From NCBI GenBank assembly GCA_964495885.1, contig CAZBWO010000003.1:1-64000 (forward strand): DNA of 64,000 bases, given 5' to 3'. This stretch comes from PALG01 sp964495885. Lineage in GTDB: Bacteria; Bacteroidota; Bacteroidia; Flavobacteriales; Flavobacteriaceae. Below are positions 35,469 through 42,909 of this stretch, one piece after another; position 1 is the stretch's first letter, and every line of letters begins with the position of its first letter. The translations under genes were made by a program, and so were the position numbers. The notes under the pieces were generated by a model. It saw nothing but the letters and a program-made list of their open reading frames with translations, did no database searches and had not been told where the DNA came from.

Positions 35469-36811
35469 CACAAAGAGTGCTCATCAAAAATGCCCAAATG
35501 GTGAACGAGGGAGCCATCACCACTGGGGACCTATTGATCCATGGAGACAGGATTGAGGATATCGCCGAAAGCATTAGCTTGAAGTCGGCAGATACCAAGG
35601 TCATTGATGCCGATGGGCTCTACCTTTTACCGGGGATGATTGATGACCAAGTGCATTTTCGGGAACCCGGACTTACACACAAGGCCACCATAGAAAGTGA
35701 ATCAAAAGCTGCCGTGGCTGGGGGTATTACCTCCTTTATAGAAATGCCCAACACCGTACCGCAAGCAACCACCATTCCTTTGTTGGAAGATAAGTTTACC
35801 ATCGCTTCGGAAACCTCCTGGGCCAATTACTCTTTTATGTTTGGGGGAACCAACGATAACCTGGAAGAAATTCTTAAGGTAGACCCGAAACTAGTGGCGG
35901 GATTGAAACTGTTCTTAGGTTCTTCCACCGGGAATATGCTCGTGGATGACCCCAAGGTACTGGAAGAAATTTTCAGCAAAACCAATCTGGTGATCTCGGT
36001 ACATTGCGAAGATGAAACCACCATCAAAAACAATTTGGAGAAGTTCCAAAGTGAATACGGGGACGATATTCCTGTAGCTTTCCACCCCGTCATTAGAAGC
36101 GAGGAAGCGTGTTACCTCTCTTCTTCCAAGGCAATTGCATTGGCTAAAAAGACAGGCGCCCGTTTGCATGTTTTTCACCTTTCCACCGAAAAGGAAACAC
36201 ATCAATTTGATAAAAAGAAACCGCTTAAGGATAAGAAAATAACGGCTGAAGTCTGCATCCACCATCTTTGGTTTACCAATGAAGATTACCAAACCAAAGG
36301 CACCCATATAAAATGGAACCCAGCGGTAAAGACCGAAAAGGATAGGGAAGGACTTTGGAAGGCTTTGCTCAATAATCAAATTGATGTGATTGCCACAGAC
36401 CACGCCCCGCATACCTTGGCAGAAAAAGACCAAGTGTATACAAAAGCGCCTTCGGGTGGGCCACTGGTGCAGCATGCGCTTACTGCCCTATTGGAAATGT
36501 ACCATCGCGGACGTATATCCTTAGAGACTATAGTGCAGAAGTTTGCACATAACCCGGCCATCCTGTTTGAAATCAAGGAACGCGGCTATCTGCGGAAGGG
36601 CTACAAAGCAGACTTGGTGCTGGTAGACCTCAATGCGCCATGGACGGTCATGAAGGAGAATATCCTTTACAAATGTGGGTGGTCCCCTTTTGAAGGAAAT
36701 ACCTTTAGGTCTAGGGTGACCCATACCTTTATCAATGGAGTGCTGGCCTACGAAAACGGTAAATTCCCTAACCGTACCATTGGGGAGCGATTAACTTTTA
36801 ACAGGGATTGA
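35465..36811 (+). CDS. pyrC: Dihydroorotase
   Basis: The start overlaps the preceding stop (ATGA at 35465). LYLLPGMIDDQVHFREPGLTHKATIESES is the N-terminal metal-binding region. The first residue of the usual HxH is a glutamine here (DQVH), which is the common form in Bacteroidota as I know it. Further motifs are ISVHCEDE, ARLHVFHLSTEKE, and DVIATDHAPHTLAEK with the catalytic aspartate. It closes carbamoyl aspartate to dihydroorotate in pyrimidine synthesis. It overlaps the next gene by 4 bp. Confidence 0.93.
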   Translation: MTQRVLIKNAQMVNEGAITTGDLLIHGDRIEDIAESISLKSADTKVIDADGLYLLPGMIDDQVHFREPGLTHKATIESESKAAVAGGITSFIEMPNTVPQATTIPLLEDKFTIASETSWANYSFMFGGTNDNLEEILKVDPKLVAGLKLFLGSSTGNMLVDDPKVLEEIFSKTNLVISVHCEDETTIKNNLEKFQSEYGDDIPVAFHPVIRSEEACYLSSSKAIALAKKTGARLHVFHLSTEKETHQFDKKKPLKDKKITAEVCIHHLWFTNEDYQTKGTHIKWNPAVKTEKDREGLWKALLNNQIDVIATDHAPHTLAEKDQVYTKAPSGGPLVQHALTALLEMYHRGRISLETIVQKFAHNPAILFEIKERGYLRKGYKADLVLVDLNAPWTVMKENILYKCGWSPFEGNTFRSRVTHTFINGVLAYENGKFPNRTIGERLTFNRD

Positions 36812-37299
36812 GATACCTAAGCTACATACTTGTATTTCTAAGTTTGGTTGCCTGCCAAGAGGTGAATCGGCCAGAGAAGCCAGACGACCTTATTCCGCAG
36901 GAAACCATGATTGAAATCCTAAAGGAGGCTTATATAGACAATGCCGCCCGAAGTTTGGGCAATAAGGTATTGCGTGAAAAAGGCATCCGTTTGGATAGCT
37001 TGATCTATGCCCGCTACGGAATAGACAGCCTGCAATTTGTAAAGAGCCATGCGTATTATGCTTCGGAAATCAATGACTATATCGCGATGATGGAAACCGT
37101 GGAAAAGGAACTGGCCCTACAGAAAGATGAGCTGGATACCCTTATCGCCCAAGAGCGAAAAGAACAGGAAGCTGCCCGCGATAGTCTGAAGAAGGATCTC
37201 AAAAACGCTACAAAAGATAGTATTTCGTTAGCCAAGGATAGCTTGAAGATTGCAACCGACACCATTCCCACGACCTTGGTAGATCCTGTGGAAAACTAA
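36808..37299 (+). CDS. DUF4296 lipoprotein (TTG start)
   Basis: The start is a TTG inside the pyrC stop (TTGA), giving a lipoprotein signal ending LSLVACQEV. The conserved DUF4296 region follows (RPDDLIPQETMIEILKEAYIDNAARSL... LDSLIYARYGIDSLQFVKSHAYYASEINDYIAMMETVEKEL), then a Lys/Asp-rich coiled tail. Bacteroidota DUF4296 genes commonly sit behind pyrC. The function is unknown; an envelope location is expected. It ends in a 4-bp convergent overlap with the epimerase gene. Confidence 0.88.
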   Translation: MRYLSYILVFLSLVACQEVNRPEKPDDLIPQETMIEILKEAYIDNAARSLGNKVLREKGIRLDSLIYARYGIDSLQFVKSHAYYASEINDYIAMMETVEKELALQKDELDTLIAQERKEQEAARDSLKKDLKNATKDSISLAKDSLKIATDTIPTTLVDPVEN

Positions 37300-38297
37300 C
37301 CTTTATAGGCCTTTGCCACCCGTTGGATGGTCTCTTCCAGAGGGAGGAATGCTTCTTTCCGAAGGGCTGTAATCTTTGAAGCATCATAACGTGAATGCGT
37401 ATATAAGGAACGCACCGTTGCTTTTAATAATTTACGTTTACTTCCGAAGAGTTTATACCCTAGATAATCCAAGGTGCTCAGCAATAACAGCCACCACTTG
37501 GCAATCTGTTTTTTGGGCGGGGTGTTTCCGAAGGCCTCTGCAAATTGGGTAAGCAGGGATTGATAGCTTCGGTTTTCGGCCACTAGGACAAAGCGTTCGC
37601 TTGTCACGGGGCGCTTCATGAGAAACTGCATGATGTCTACCACATCCCGAACATCTACCAAACCAGTACCGCCATCGGTATAGTAGTTAACGCCCTTGGC
37701 TGCCCGTTTTACCAACACCCCACTGCCGGAATGCCAATAGCCTTCCCCCAAGATGACCCCAGGGTTCACAATAACGGCATTAAGGCCTTCCTGGGTGCCG
37801 CGCCAAACTTCCATTTCGGCGCCGTATTTGGTAATACCGTAGACACTGTTTTTGGCTTCGGGATTCCAATGGGTTTCTTCGGTAGTGGGTTGCCCCGGTA
37901 GGGGATCGCCCAAGGTCGCCACCGAACTCACATAACACAACTTTTGCACCCCTTGGGAAAGGCAGAGGTTCACCACATTGGCCGTGCCTTCTACATTGTT
38001 TTTTTTAAGGGCCCTGTAATGTTTGGGATTAAAGGAGATAAACGCCGCGCAGTGGTAGACATGAGTGACCCCTTGAAAGGCTTCCGTTAGGGCAGGGATA
38101 TCGGTAATATTGGCTTCCACCCAGTCAATACGGGCAAACGATGCTTCCGGCGTATCGGTATAATAGGCAAATACGTTCTGTACTTCCTCCAACTTGCTGG
38201 ATGCCCGGTGCGTCGCCCGAACACGCTCGTGTTCCTGCAACAAATGATACAGCAAATGGGCACCTACAAGCCCTGTTCCACCAGTGACTAGAATCAT
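37296..38297 (-). CDS. NAD-dependent epimerase/dehydratase family protein
   Basis: An extended short-chain dehydrogenase of 333 residues. The nucleotide-binding motif is MILVTGGTGLVGAHLLYHLL. VYHCAAFISF, SSVATLGDP, and the catalytic YGITKYGAE (YxxxK) follow, then VIVNPGVILGEG. The C-terminal part (KWWLLLLSTLDYLGYKLFGSKR) resembles dihydroflavonol reductase/3-beta-HSD-like members. Substrate unknown. It converges with the DUF4296 gene and is preceded by a repeat-rich gap. Confidence 0.9.
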   Translation of the reverse strand: MILVTGGTGLVGAHLLYHLLQEHERVRATHRASSKLEEVQNVFAYYTDTPEASFARIDWVEANITDIPALTEAFQGVTHVYHCAAFISFNPKHYRALKKNNVEGTANVVNLCLSQGVQKLCYVSSVATLGDPLPGQPTTEETHWNPEAKNSVYGITKYGAEMEVWRGTQEGLNAVIVNPGVILGEGYWHSGSGVLVKRAAKGVNYYTDGGTGLVDVRDVVDIMQFLMKRPVTSERFVLVAENRSYQSLLTQFAEAFGNTPPKKQIAKWWLLLLSTLDYLGYKLFGSKRKLLKATVRSLYTHSRYDASKITALRKEAFLPLEETIQRVAKAYKG

Positions 38298-38349
38298 GCT
38301 GGAAAGATAGTCATATTTCGTGAGTCGGGAAATGGGTGAGTGTTACAGG

Positions 38350-38405
38350 TTGCAACCTCAAACTTGTAACCTTCAACCTCAAACCTGCAACTTGCAACAT
38401 GCAAC
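38350..38405. repeat. Heptad array, yTnnAAC x8
   Basis: Eight perfect-phase 7-bp units: TTGCAAC CTCAAAC TTGTAAC CTTCAAC CTCAAAC CTGCAAC TTGCAAC ATGCAAC. All end in AAC. A partial REP hairpin (38411-38426) follows after 5 bp. Confidence 0.8.
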
Positions 38406-38410
38406 CATAC

Positions 38411-38426
38411 TAGCGCGCTTTTGGCA
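38411..38426 (+). repeat. Partial copy of the 23-bp REP hairpin
   Basis: TAGCGCGCTTTTGGCA matches the left arm and loop of the GGCGCGCTTT...AAAGCGTGCC repeat, while the right arm is lost. Confidence 0.5.
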
Positions 38427-38513
38427 TAAGATAAAATAAAGAGCCAAGAAACAAAATACCTGCCTTTAGGTTGATCATGTTTATTGGCTCCTATTTATAA
38501 AAACTAAAATTAT

Positions 38514-39184
38514 TTAACTTTTGCTAAAGATCGTTTTGTGTATGATCCCTGCAACAATGGCCCCAGCAATAGGAGCAACCCAAAATAACCAAAGTTGAGG
38601 AAGGTATGCACCTTCTGCGAATATTGCCTGGCTTGTAGATCTGGCCGGGTTCACAGAGGTGTTGGTGATGGGGATACTAATAAGGTGTATTAAAGTAAGG
38701 CCTAGTCCAATTGCAATTGGGGCAAAGCCTTTAGGCGCCTTTTCGTGTGTACTTCCTAAAATAATGAGTAAAAAGAAGAGGGTTAATAGGAATTCTGCCA
38801 AGAGGGCAGATGTCATGGAATATCCCCCCGGTGAGAGGGCATCATATCCATTGGCAGCAAAGCCCCCCACATCTTTAGCAAAAATTACATAAAGAGCGCC
38901 CGCAGCGGCCAAGGCCCCTATAAGTTGTGCAATGTGTAGCCAGGAAGTTGTTTGGCTTCAAATTTGCCTCCTGCCCAAAGTCCTAGGGAGACCGCAGGAT
39001 TAAAGTGTGCGCCAGAGATATGCCCTACAGCATAAGCCATAGTAAGGACTGTTAGACCAAATGCAAGGGCAACCCCCGCAAAACCGATTCCCAAGTCTGG
39101 GTAAGCGGCGGAAAAGATAGCACTTCCGCATCCGCCAAATACAAGCCAAAATGTTCCAAGGAATTCTGCAACTAGTTTTTTCAT
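38514..39184 (-). pseudogene. aqpZ: Aquaporin Z-like channel, frameshifted
   Basis: The upstream frame (39184-38918) encodes MKKLVAEFLGTFWLVFGGCG through the first NPA box (SGAHFNPAVSLGLW) and ends LPGYTLHNL-stop. The downstream frame encodes LIGALAAAGALYVIFAKDVGG through the second NPA box (TNTSVNPARST) to HKTIFSKS. The break is near 38933-38936: adding one base restores GY-x-IAQLIGAL, the expected aquaporin sequence. Both halves are otherwise intact, so this is a recent one-base loss, a sequencing error, or a programmed shift. A working gene would make a six-helix water channel of about 222 residues. Confidence 0.85.
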
Positions 39185-39317
39185 AATGAGTTGTTTTTTG
39201 GTTAGTTAACTATAAAGTTAATGGATAACTTTGTTCTTAAGCTTCTTTTTTTGAAAAAAAAGAAGGGTCTTTCAAAAGGAATGGTCAATTCATCAGGAAT
39301 TTATAATGAGTCATACT

Positions 39318-39340
39318 GGCGCGCTTTTGAAAACCGTGCC
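39318..39340 (+). repeat. REP hairpin copy (GGCGCGC...CGTGCC)
   Basis: GGCGCGCTTTTG-AAAACCGTGCC, followed by CATTTTC and a second short palindrome (GCATT-TGC-AATGC, 39352-39364). The heptad array at 39361 starts inside that second palindrome. Confidence 0.75.
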
Positions 39341-39360
39341 CATTTTCTTTTGCATTTGCA

Positions 39361-39395
39361 ATGCAACCTCTAACTTTCAACTTTCAACTTGTAAC
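39361..39395. repeat. Heptad array, yTnnAAC x5
   Basis: ATGCAAC CTCTAAC TTTCAAC TTTCAAC TTGTAAC, in phase. The next base pairs belong to the 60-bp repeat, after which the array resumes. Confidence 0.75.
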
Positions 39396-39396
39396 C

Positions 39397-39456
39397 GGAC
39401 CGAGCGTTAAAAAAGGGTCCTGTGGACACTTTTAGCAAAGGGGCCAGATTGCCGCG
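39397..39456. repeat. 60-bp REP-like repeat, copy 2
   Basis: GGACCGAGCGTTAAAAAAGG...TTGCCGCG, about five differences from the copy at 3825-3883. It separates two heptad arrays of the same consensus, which suggests it was inserted into one longer array. Confidence 0.75.
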
Positions 39457-39466
39457 TAGGCAATAC

Positions 39467-39508
39467 TTTCAACCTGCAACCTCAAACCTCTAACTTTCAA
39501 CCTCCAAT
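39467..39508. repeat. Heptad array, yTnnAAC x6
   Basis: TTTCAAC CTGCAAC CTCAAAC CTCTAAC TTTCAAC CTCCAAT, same consensus as the array at 39361-39395. Confidence 0.75.
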
Positions 39509-39692
39509 TTTAACATTTTAACCCATGGCATCGTAGGAATATATGTTTATTTTTACCCACAGGCCTTTCAAAACATACGCATCGCCGTATCTAGGCCTAT
39601 TTATGTGTTGTATTTAAAATTGTTATCCTATCAAGAATCCAAAATTCTCCAAGCACCAGACTTCCCAATTTGGCCAGGTATTACGCCAACGG

Positions 39693-40709
39693 GTGAATCA
39701 GTATTTTGAGGAAAATAACCTTAGCAAACATGCCAACGGGAGTATGATTGCCAAAAGCGTGTTTATGTTGCTATTGTTTTTCACCCCTGTCCTGCTTATC
39801 AACCTGGGACTCACCACCAACCCTATTTGGCTGTTGGTATTGTATGGTTTTAGCGGACTTGGAATGGCGGGGATAGGCATGGGCATCATGCACGATGCCA
39901 TTCATGGCTCCTATTCCAAAAACAAGAAGGTAAATAAGTATATGGGCTATACACTCCACCTTATTGGGGGAAGTGCCAAAGTATGGAGGATTCAGCATAA
40001 TGTTCTGCACCATACCTATACCAATGTAGAGGCTGTGGACGATGACATCAACGCGCCCTTCTTTTTACGCTTTTCGCCCCATGCCAAGCGTTATTGGCTG
40101 CACCGGTTTCAGTTTTTGTATGTATGGATATTCTATGCCCTGTCTACCGTTTCCTGGGTCATTAGCAAAGACTTTATTCGCTTTCACCGTTTCCATAAAC
40201 TGGGGCTCGTGCCTGCAAAGGAAAACTATAAAAAGGAAATAGTAAAAATTAGCCTGTGGAAGATTCCGTATTTCACCTATACCTTGGTACTTCCGTTGAT
40301 CTTGGTACCCCTATCGTTTTGGTGGGTCTTGCTGGGCTTTTTGTTTATGCACCTCATCACAGGCTTTCTCATTAGTATTGTCTTTCAAGTGGCACATGTC
40401 ATGCCCGATACAGAATACCCCCTGCCGGATGATGATGGCATTATCCACGGGAACTGGTACGTACACCAATTGGTGACCACCTGTAACTTTTCGCCCCGTA
40501 ATAGATTGCTTTCCTGGCTCATTGGCGGACTCAACTACCAGATAGAGCACCACCTGCTTTCCAATATCTGTCATGTACACTACCGGAAGCTATCCAAGAT
40601 TGTCAAGGCCACGGCCCAGGAATTTAAACTGCCCTACCATGTAAAGTCCAGCTTTGGAGTAGCCATTCTGGACCACGCCCGCATGCTTCGTAAATTGGGA
40701 ACGCAGTAA
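39693..40709 (+). CDS. Membrane fatty acid desaturase (acyl-CoA/linoleoyl-CoA type), 5' end uncertain
   Basis: The three histidine boxes are HDAIHG, HNVLHHTYTN and QIEHHL, the last with the Q of front-end (delta-5/6 type) desaturases. Two pairs of membrane helices separate them. The enzyme introduces a double bond into acyl chains at the membrane. The first canonical start codon is GTG 39693, but the frame is open upstream to 39618 and the upstream codons (from about 39630: IKNPKFSKHQTSQF...) look like the normal N-terminus of this family. No ATG, GTG or TTG exists in that extension. The real start may be the ATC at 39630, or the start codon has been lost. Confidence 0.88.
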   Translation: MNQYFEENNLSKHANGSMIAKSVFMLLLFFTPVLLINLGLTTNPIWLLVLYGFSGLGMAGIGMGIMHDAIHGSYSKNKKVNKYMGYTLHLIGGSAKVWRIQHNVLHHTYTNVEAVDDDINAPFFLRFSPHAKRYWLHRFQFLYVWIFYALSTVSWVISKDFIRFHRFHKLGLVPAKENYKKEIVKISLWKIPYFTYTLVLPLILVPLSFWWVLLGFLFMHLITGFLISIVFQVAHVMPDTEYPLPDDDGIIHGNWYVHQLVTTCNFSPRNRLLSWLIGGLNYQIEHHLLSNICHVHYRKLSKIVKATAQEFKLPYHVKSSFGVAILDHARMLRKLGTQ

Positions 40710-40718
40710 TAATTAACC

Positions 40719-40730
40719 CTGGCGCGCTTT
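40719..40730 (+). repeat. Partial copy of the REP hairpin
   Basis: CTGGCGCGCTTT, left arm only, followed by T-rich sequence and ACAGCCTCATTTTC, in the gap between the desaturase and the sigma factor genes. Confidence 0.5.
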
Positions 40731-40899
40731 TTTTACTAATACAGCCTCATTTTCTTTTGTTTACAGATAACGTATTTGCGATTGCAATTATGCTCATGGT
40801 CTATCAATAAGTTTACTGTTGGACAAAAACACCCTTTCATTTGTTGAATATCCAATTAAAAGTGGTACGTTGCTGAAAGCTACCAATCCACAGCCCACC

Positions 40900-41766
40900 A
40901 TGAAACAATTAGCCATAAAAAAACAAATAACCAACAGGGAGTCCATATCCTTGGATGCCTATCTTCTGGAAATAAGTAAATTACCAATGATTACTGCCGA
41001 AGAGGAAGTAAAATTGGCTCCATTAATCCGTAGTGGAGACTTGTTGGCATTGAATGCTCTGGTGAAAGCTAATTTAAGGTTTGTAGTCTCGGTAGCGAAA
41101 CAATATCAAAACAAAGGATTGGGGCTTACAGATTTAATCAATGAAGGGAATGTAGGGCTACTACATGCTGCAAAAAGGTTTGATGAAACACGGGGCTTTA
41201 AGTTTATTTCCTATGCAGTATGGTGGATTCGCCAATCGATTATCAAGGCACTTTCAGACCAGATTCGTATTGTACGTTTACCATTAAATAGAATTGTAGA
41301 TATTTCTCGAATAAAAAAGGCCTCTCATTTTCTGGAGCAAATCTATGAGCGCCCCCCCACGGTGGAAGAAATGGCAGAAGAACTGGATATGGCCGTTTCG
41401 CAGGTTAGTCAATCCATGAGCCATTCAGGCATGCACCTGTCAATGGATGCCCCAATTAGGGAAGACGAAGACTCTAATTTCTATGACCTCATTCAGTCTA
41501 AGGATACCAAGGGGCCAGATAATGGACTGCTCAATGAATCCTTGACAACAGAGATTGACCGCGTACTAAATACCTTAAAACCCAAAGAAAAAGAAGTGGT
41601 CTGTATGTTTTACGGACTTGGCAGCTACGATAGGCCAATGAGCTTACAAGAAATTGGGAGTGTATTTAAAATTACCACAGAGCGTATAAGACAAATAAAA
41701 GAAAGCGCAATACGGAACCTTGGGCAGGGTTCTAGAAAAGAGCTTTTGGAAAGATATTTGGGATAA
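40900..41766 (+). CDS. Divergent RpoD-like (group 2) sigma factor
   Basis: The ATG at 40900 begins MKQLAIKKQITNRESISLDAYL, the standard short N-terminus of flavobacterial RpoD proteins (no region 1.1). Region 2 (NLRFVVSVAKQYQNKGLGLTDLINEGNVGLLHAAKRFDETRG and AVWWIRQSI) is well conserved. Regions 3 and 4 (LPLNRIVDISRIKKASHF, VVCMFYGLGSYDRPMSLQEIGSVFKITTERIRQIKESAIRNL) deviate more from the housekeeping sequence as I know it. This suggests an alternative paralogue rather than the main sigma factor. It recognises promoters for RNA polymerase. It stands between two REP-bearing gaps with no operon partner. Confidence 0.85.
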   Translation: MKQLAIKKQITNRESISLDAYLLEISKLPMITAEEEVKLAPLIRSGDLLALNALVKANLRFVVSVAKQYQNKGLGLTDLINEGNVGLLHAAKRFDETRGFKFISYAVWWIRQSIIKALSDQIRIVRLPLNRIVDISRIKKASHFLEQIYERPPTVEEMAEELDMAVSQVSQSMSHSGMHLSMDAPIREDEDSNFYDLIQSKDTKGPDNGLLNESLTTEIDRVLNTLKPKEKEVVCMFYGLGSYDRPMSLQEIGSVFKITTERIRQIKESAIRNLGQGSRKELLERYLG

Positions 41767-41784
41767 TATAGCTTCCCACCGCTA

Positions 41785-41806
41785 GCGCAGACGTCTTCGT
41801 CTGTGC
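41785..41806. repeat. Hairpin repeat GCGCAGACG-TCTT-CGTCTGTGC
   Basis: A 9-bp stem with one G/T mismatch and a 4-base loop. A damaged copy lies at 52441-52469 (CCGCTATCGCAGACG, TTCTGTGCC), and a short piece (CCGCTAGCGCA) at 51330-51340. Each is preceded by a run of C. Confidence 0.65.
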
Positions 41807-41812
41807 CCCCCT

Positions 41813-41860
41813 GGCGCGCTTTTGCAAAGCGTGCCCATTTTCTATGGCGTTTGCAATGCC
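41813..41860 (+). repeat. REP unit: 23-bp hairpin plus second hairpin
   Basis: Hairpin 1 is GGCGCGCTTT-TGC-AAAGCGTGCC (41813-41835), with one conserved mismatch between GCGC and GTGC. After CATTTTCTAT comes hairpin 2, GGCGTT-TGC-AATGCC (41846-41860). Confidence 0.85.
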
Positions 41861-41869
41861 AAAACAGCC

Positions 41870-41905
41870 TTACCGCAAAGAACGAACCTTTTTGTTAAGG
41901 ATATT
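41870..41905 (-). pseudogene. Remnant of a RAYT transposase C-terminus
   Basis: Read on the minus strand this encodes LNKKVRSLR-stop, which aligns with HPNVKVSPLW-stop, the end of the RAYT at 51406. The nucleotides before it (AATGCCAAAACAGCCT) are identical to those following the intact RAYT at 51391-51406. Only the last dozen codons survive. Confidence 0.6.
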
Positions 41906-42156
41906 CAATTTTGAATTATTATCCCTTCCTAGAAAAACCTGAGAGCTTTTGGTTTTTGTGATAAGCTACTATTATTCGATGCCCTAATTTAAAACATGTA
42001 GCGTAAAGTATCGTTTGCTTTAAGGGATTTAACAAGACGTCTTTTGCTCAAACATATCAAAGGACATGGAAAGACAACAAGCAAAAAAAATATTTTGCAC
42101 TTTCTTTCAGTTGCTTATAACTCGATAGAAGGTCATGTCCTAGTTTGGAACATTAC

Positions 42157-42831
42157 CTATCTTAAATTTAAGATGTTATCATCAAGAATATCAATTAAAT
42201 CAAAATCCTTTCCTTTATTCTTAAATAAAGGTTTTGAATAAAGCAAATACACATAATTATCAATGATTAGAAACATTATATGATCTTTAACAATATCACC
42301 AGTAGAATGATTTTTAGAAAACACTACTTGTTCACTATTTAGATAGATACTTATGTTGTTTTCGGGCTTCAATTCTAAATAGAATAATTTTTCAGTTTTT
42401 TTCTTGATTATGTTATCATCTAAATTTTTTCCGACTATTTCAATTTTATTTACTATTGAATCTTGGTTAAAGGAATACCTCAGGCTACTTTTAAAAATGG
42501 AACCCTTAAATGTTTTGCCAGACATTGAGGTTTTCTTGTCTTTAATCTCTATTAGTTTATTCAAATCTTTATTTGAAACCTTCTTTCTAAAAACTAAAAT
42601 TCCTTGTTGGTAATTATTATAATTGTAAACAGATATAACAGAACTCTTTTTTCGAATTTCAGAGTCTATATTTATAATTCCCCCCTTTTTGTTAAACAAT
42701 GATTTATAATATTGAGGTTCTTCAACTTTTTCTACGAATGAAACGAAAAATATTATTCTTATTGCAGTATACAGTAATATTACAATCAAGCCAACACCTA
42801 AAATCCAGATAAGCAAATTATTGTTTTTCAT
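42157..42831 (-). CDS. AT-rich membrane-anchored protein of unknown function
   Basis: One N-terminal helix (LLIWILGVGLIVILLYTAIRIIFFVSF) and a Lys/Asn/Ile-rich soluble domain of about 190 residues (SSVISVYNYNNYQQGILVFRKKVSNKDLNKLIE, IIKKKTEKLFYLELKPENNISIYLNSEQVVFSK, YVYLLYSKPLFKN). I recognise no family. Base composition is far more AT-rich than the core genes but matches the toxin tip and the small gene at 43093. It stands downstream of the Rhs gene on the same strand behind two REP units, so it may be an orphan immunity gene. Confidence 0.6.
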   Translation of the reverse strand: MKNNNLLIWILGVGLIVILLYTAIRIIFFVSFVEKVEEPQYYKSLFNKKGGIINIDSEIRKKSSVISVYNYNNYQQGILVFRKKVSNKDLNKLIEIKDKKTSMSGKTFKGSIFKSSLRYSFNQDSIVNKIEIVGKNLDDNIIKKKTEKLFYLELKPENNISIYLNSEQVVFSKNHSTGDIVKDHIMFLIIDNYVYLLYSKPLFKNKGKDFDLIDILDDNILNLR

Positions 42832-42860
42832 AGCTGTTAAATTACTTTATTAACCCCCCT

Positions 42861-42909
42861 GGCGCGCTTTTGCAAAGCGTGCCCATTTTATAGGGCATTT
42901 GCAATGCCC
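42861..42909 (+). repeat. REP unit: 23-bp hairpin plus second hairpin
   Basis: GGCGCGCTTT-TGC-AAAGCGTGCC (42861-42883), then CATTTTATA and GGGCATT-TGC-AATGCCC (42893-42909). The octad array begins at the last base. Confidence 0.85.

Larger units (their letters stand above)
39185..39692. other. Repeat-rich gap between aqpZ and the desaturase
   Basis: I see no gene. It contains an AT-type hairpin (CTTCTTTTTTT-GA-AAAAAAAGAAG, about 39242-39265), one REP hairpin, two heptad arrays separated by the 60-bp repeat, and the 5' coding extension of the desaturase described in its own entry (from about 39630). Confidence 0.65.
41767..42156. other. Repeat-bearing gap after the sigma factor gene
   Basis: Contains the 41785-41806 hairpin, a full REP unit with its second hairpin, and a remnant of a RAYT gene end (41870-41905). 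From 41910 to 42156 I see no feature beyond AT-rich sequence and a short AAGACGTCTT palindrome. Confidence 0.6.

Noticed and set aside
38350..38405. CRISPR array
   Set aside because: The units are 7 bp, contiguous and without spacers, and no cas gene is in the window. The same holds for the 8-bp arrays and the three 29-bp copies at 51181, whose spacers are unequal and partly repeat-like.
38514..38912. Independent half-size aquaporin gene
   Set aside because: The TTG start has no promoter or homologous N-terminus, and the sequence continues the upstream frame after a one-base shift, so it is the second half of a broken gene.
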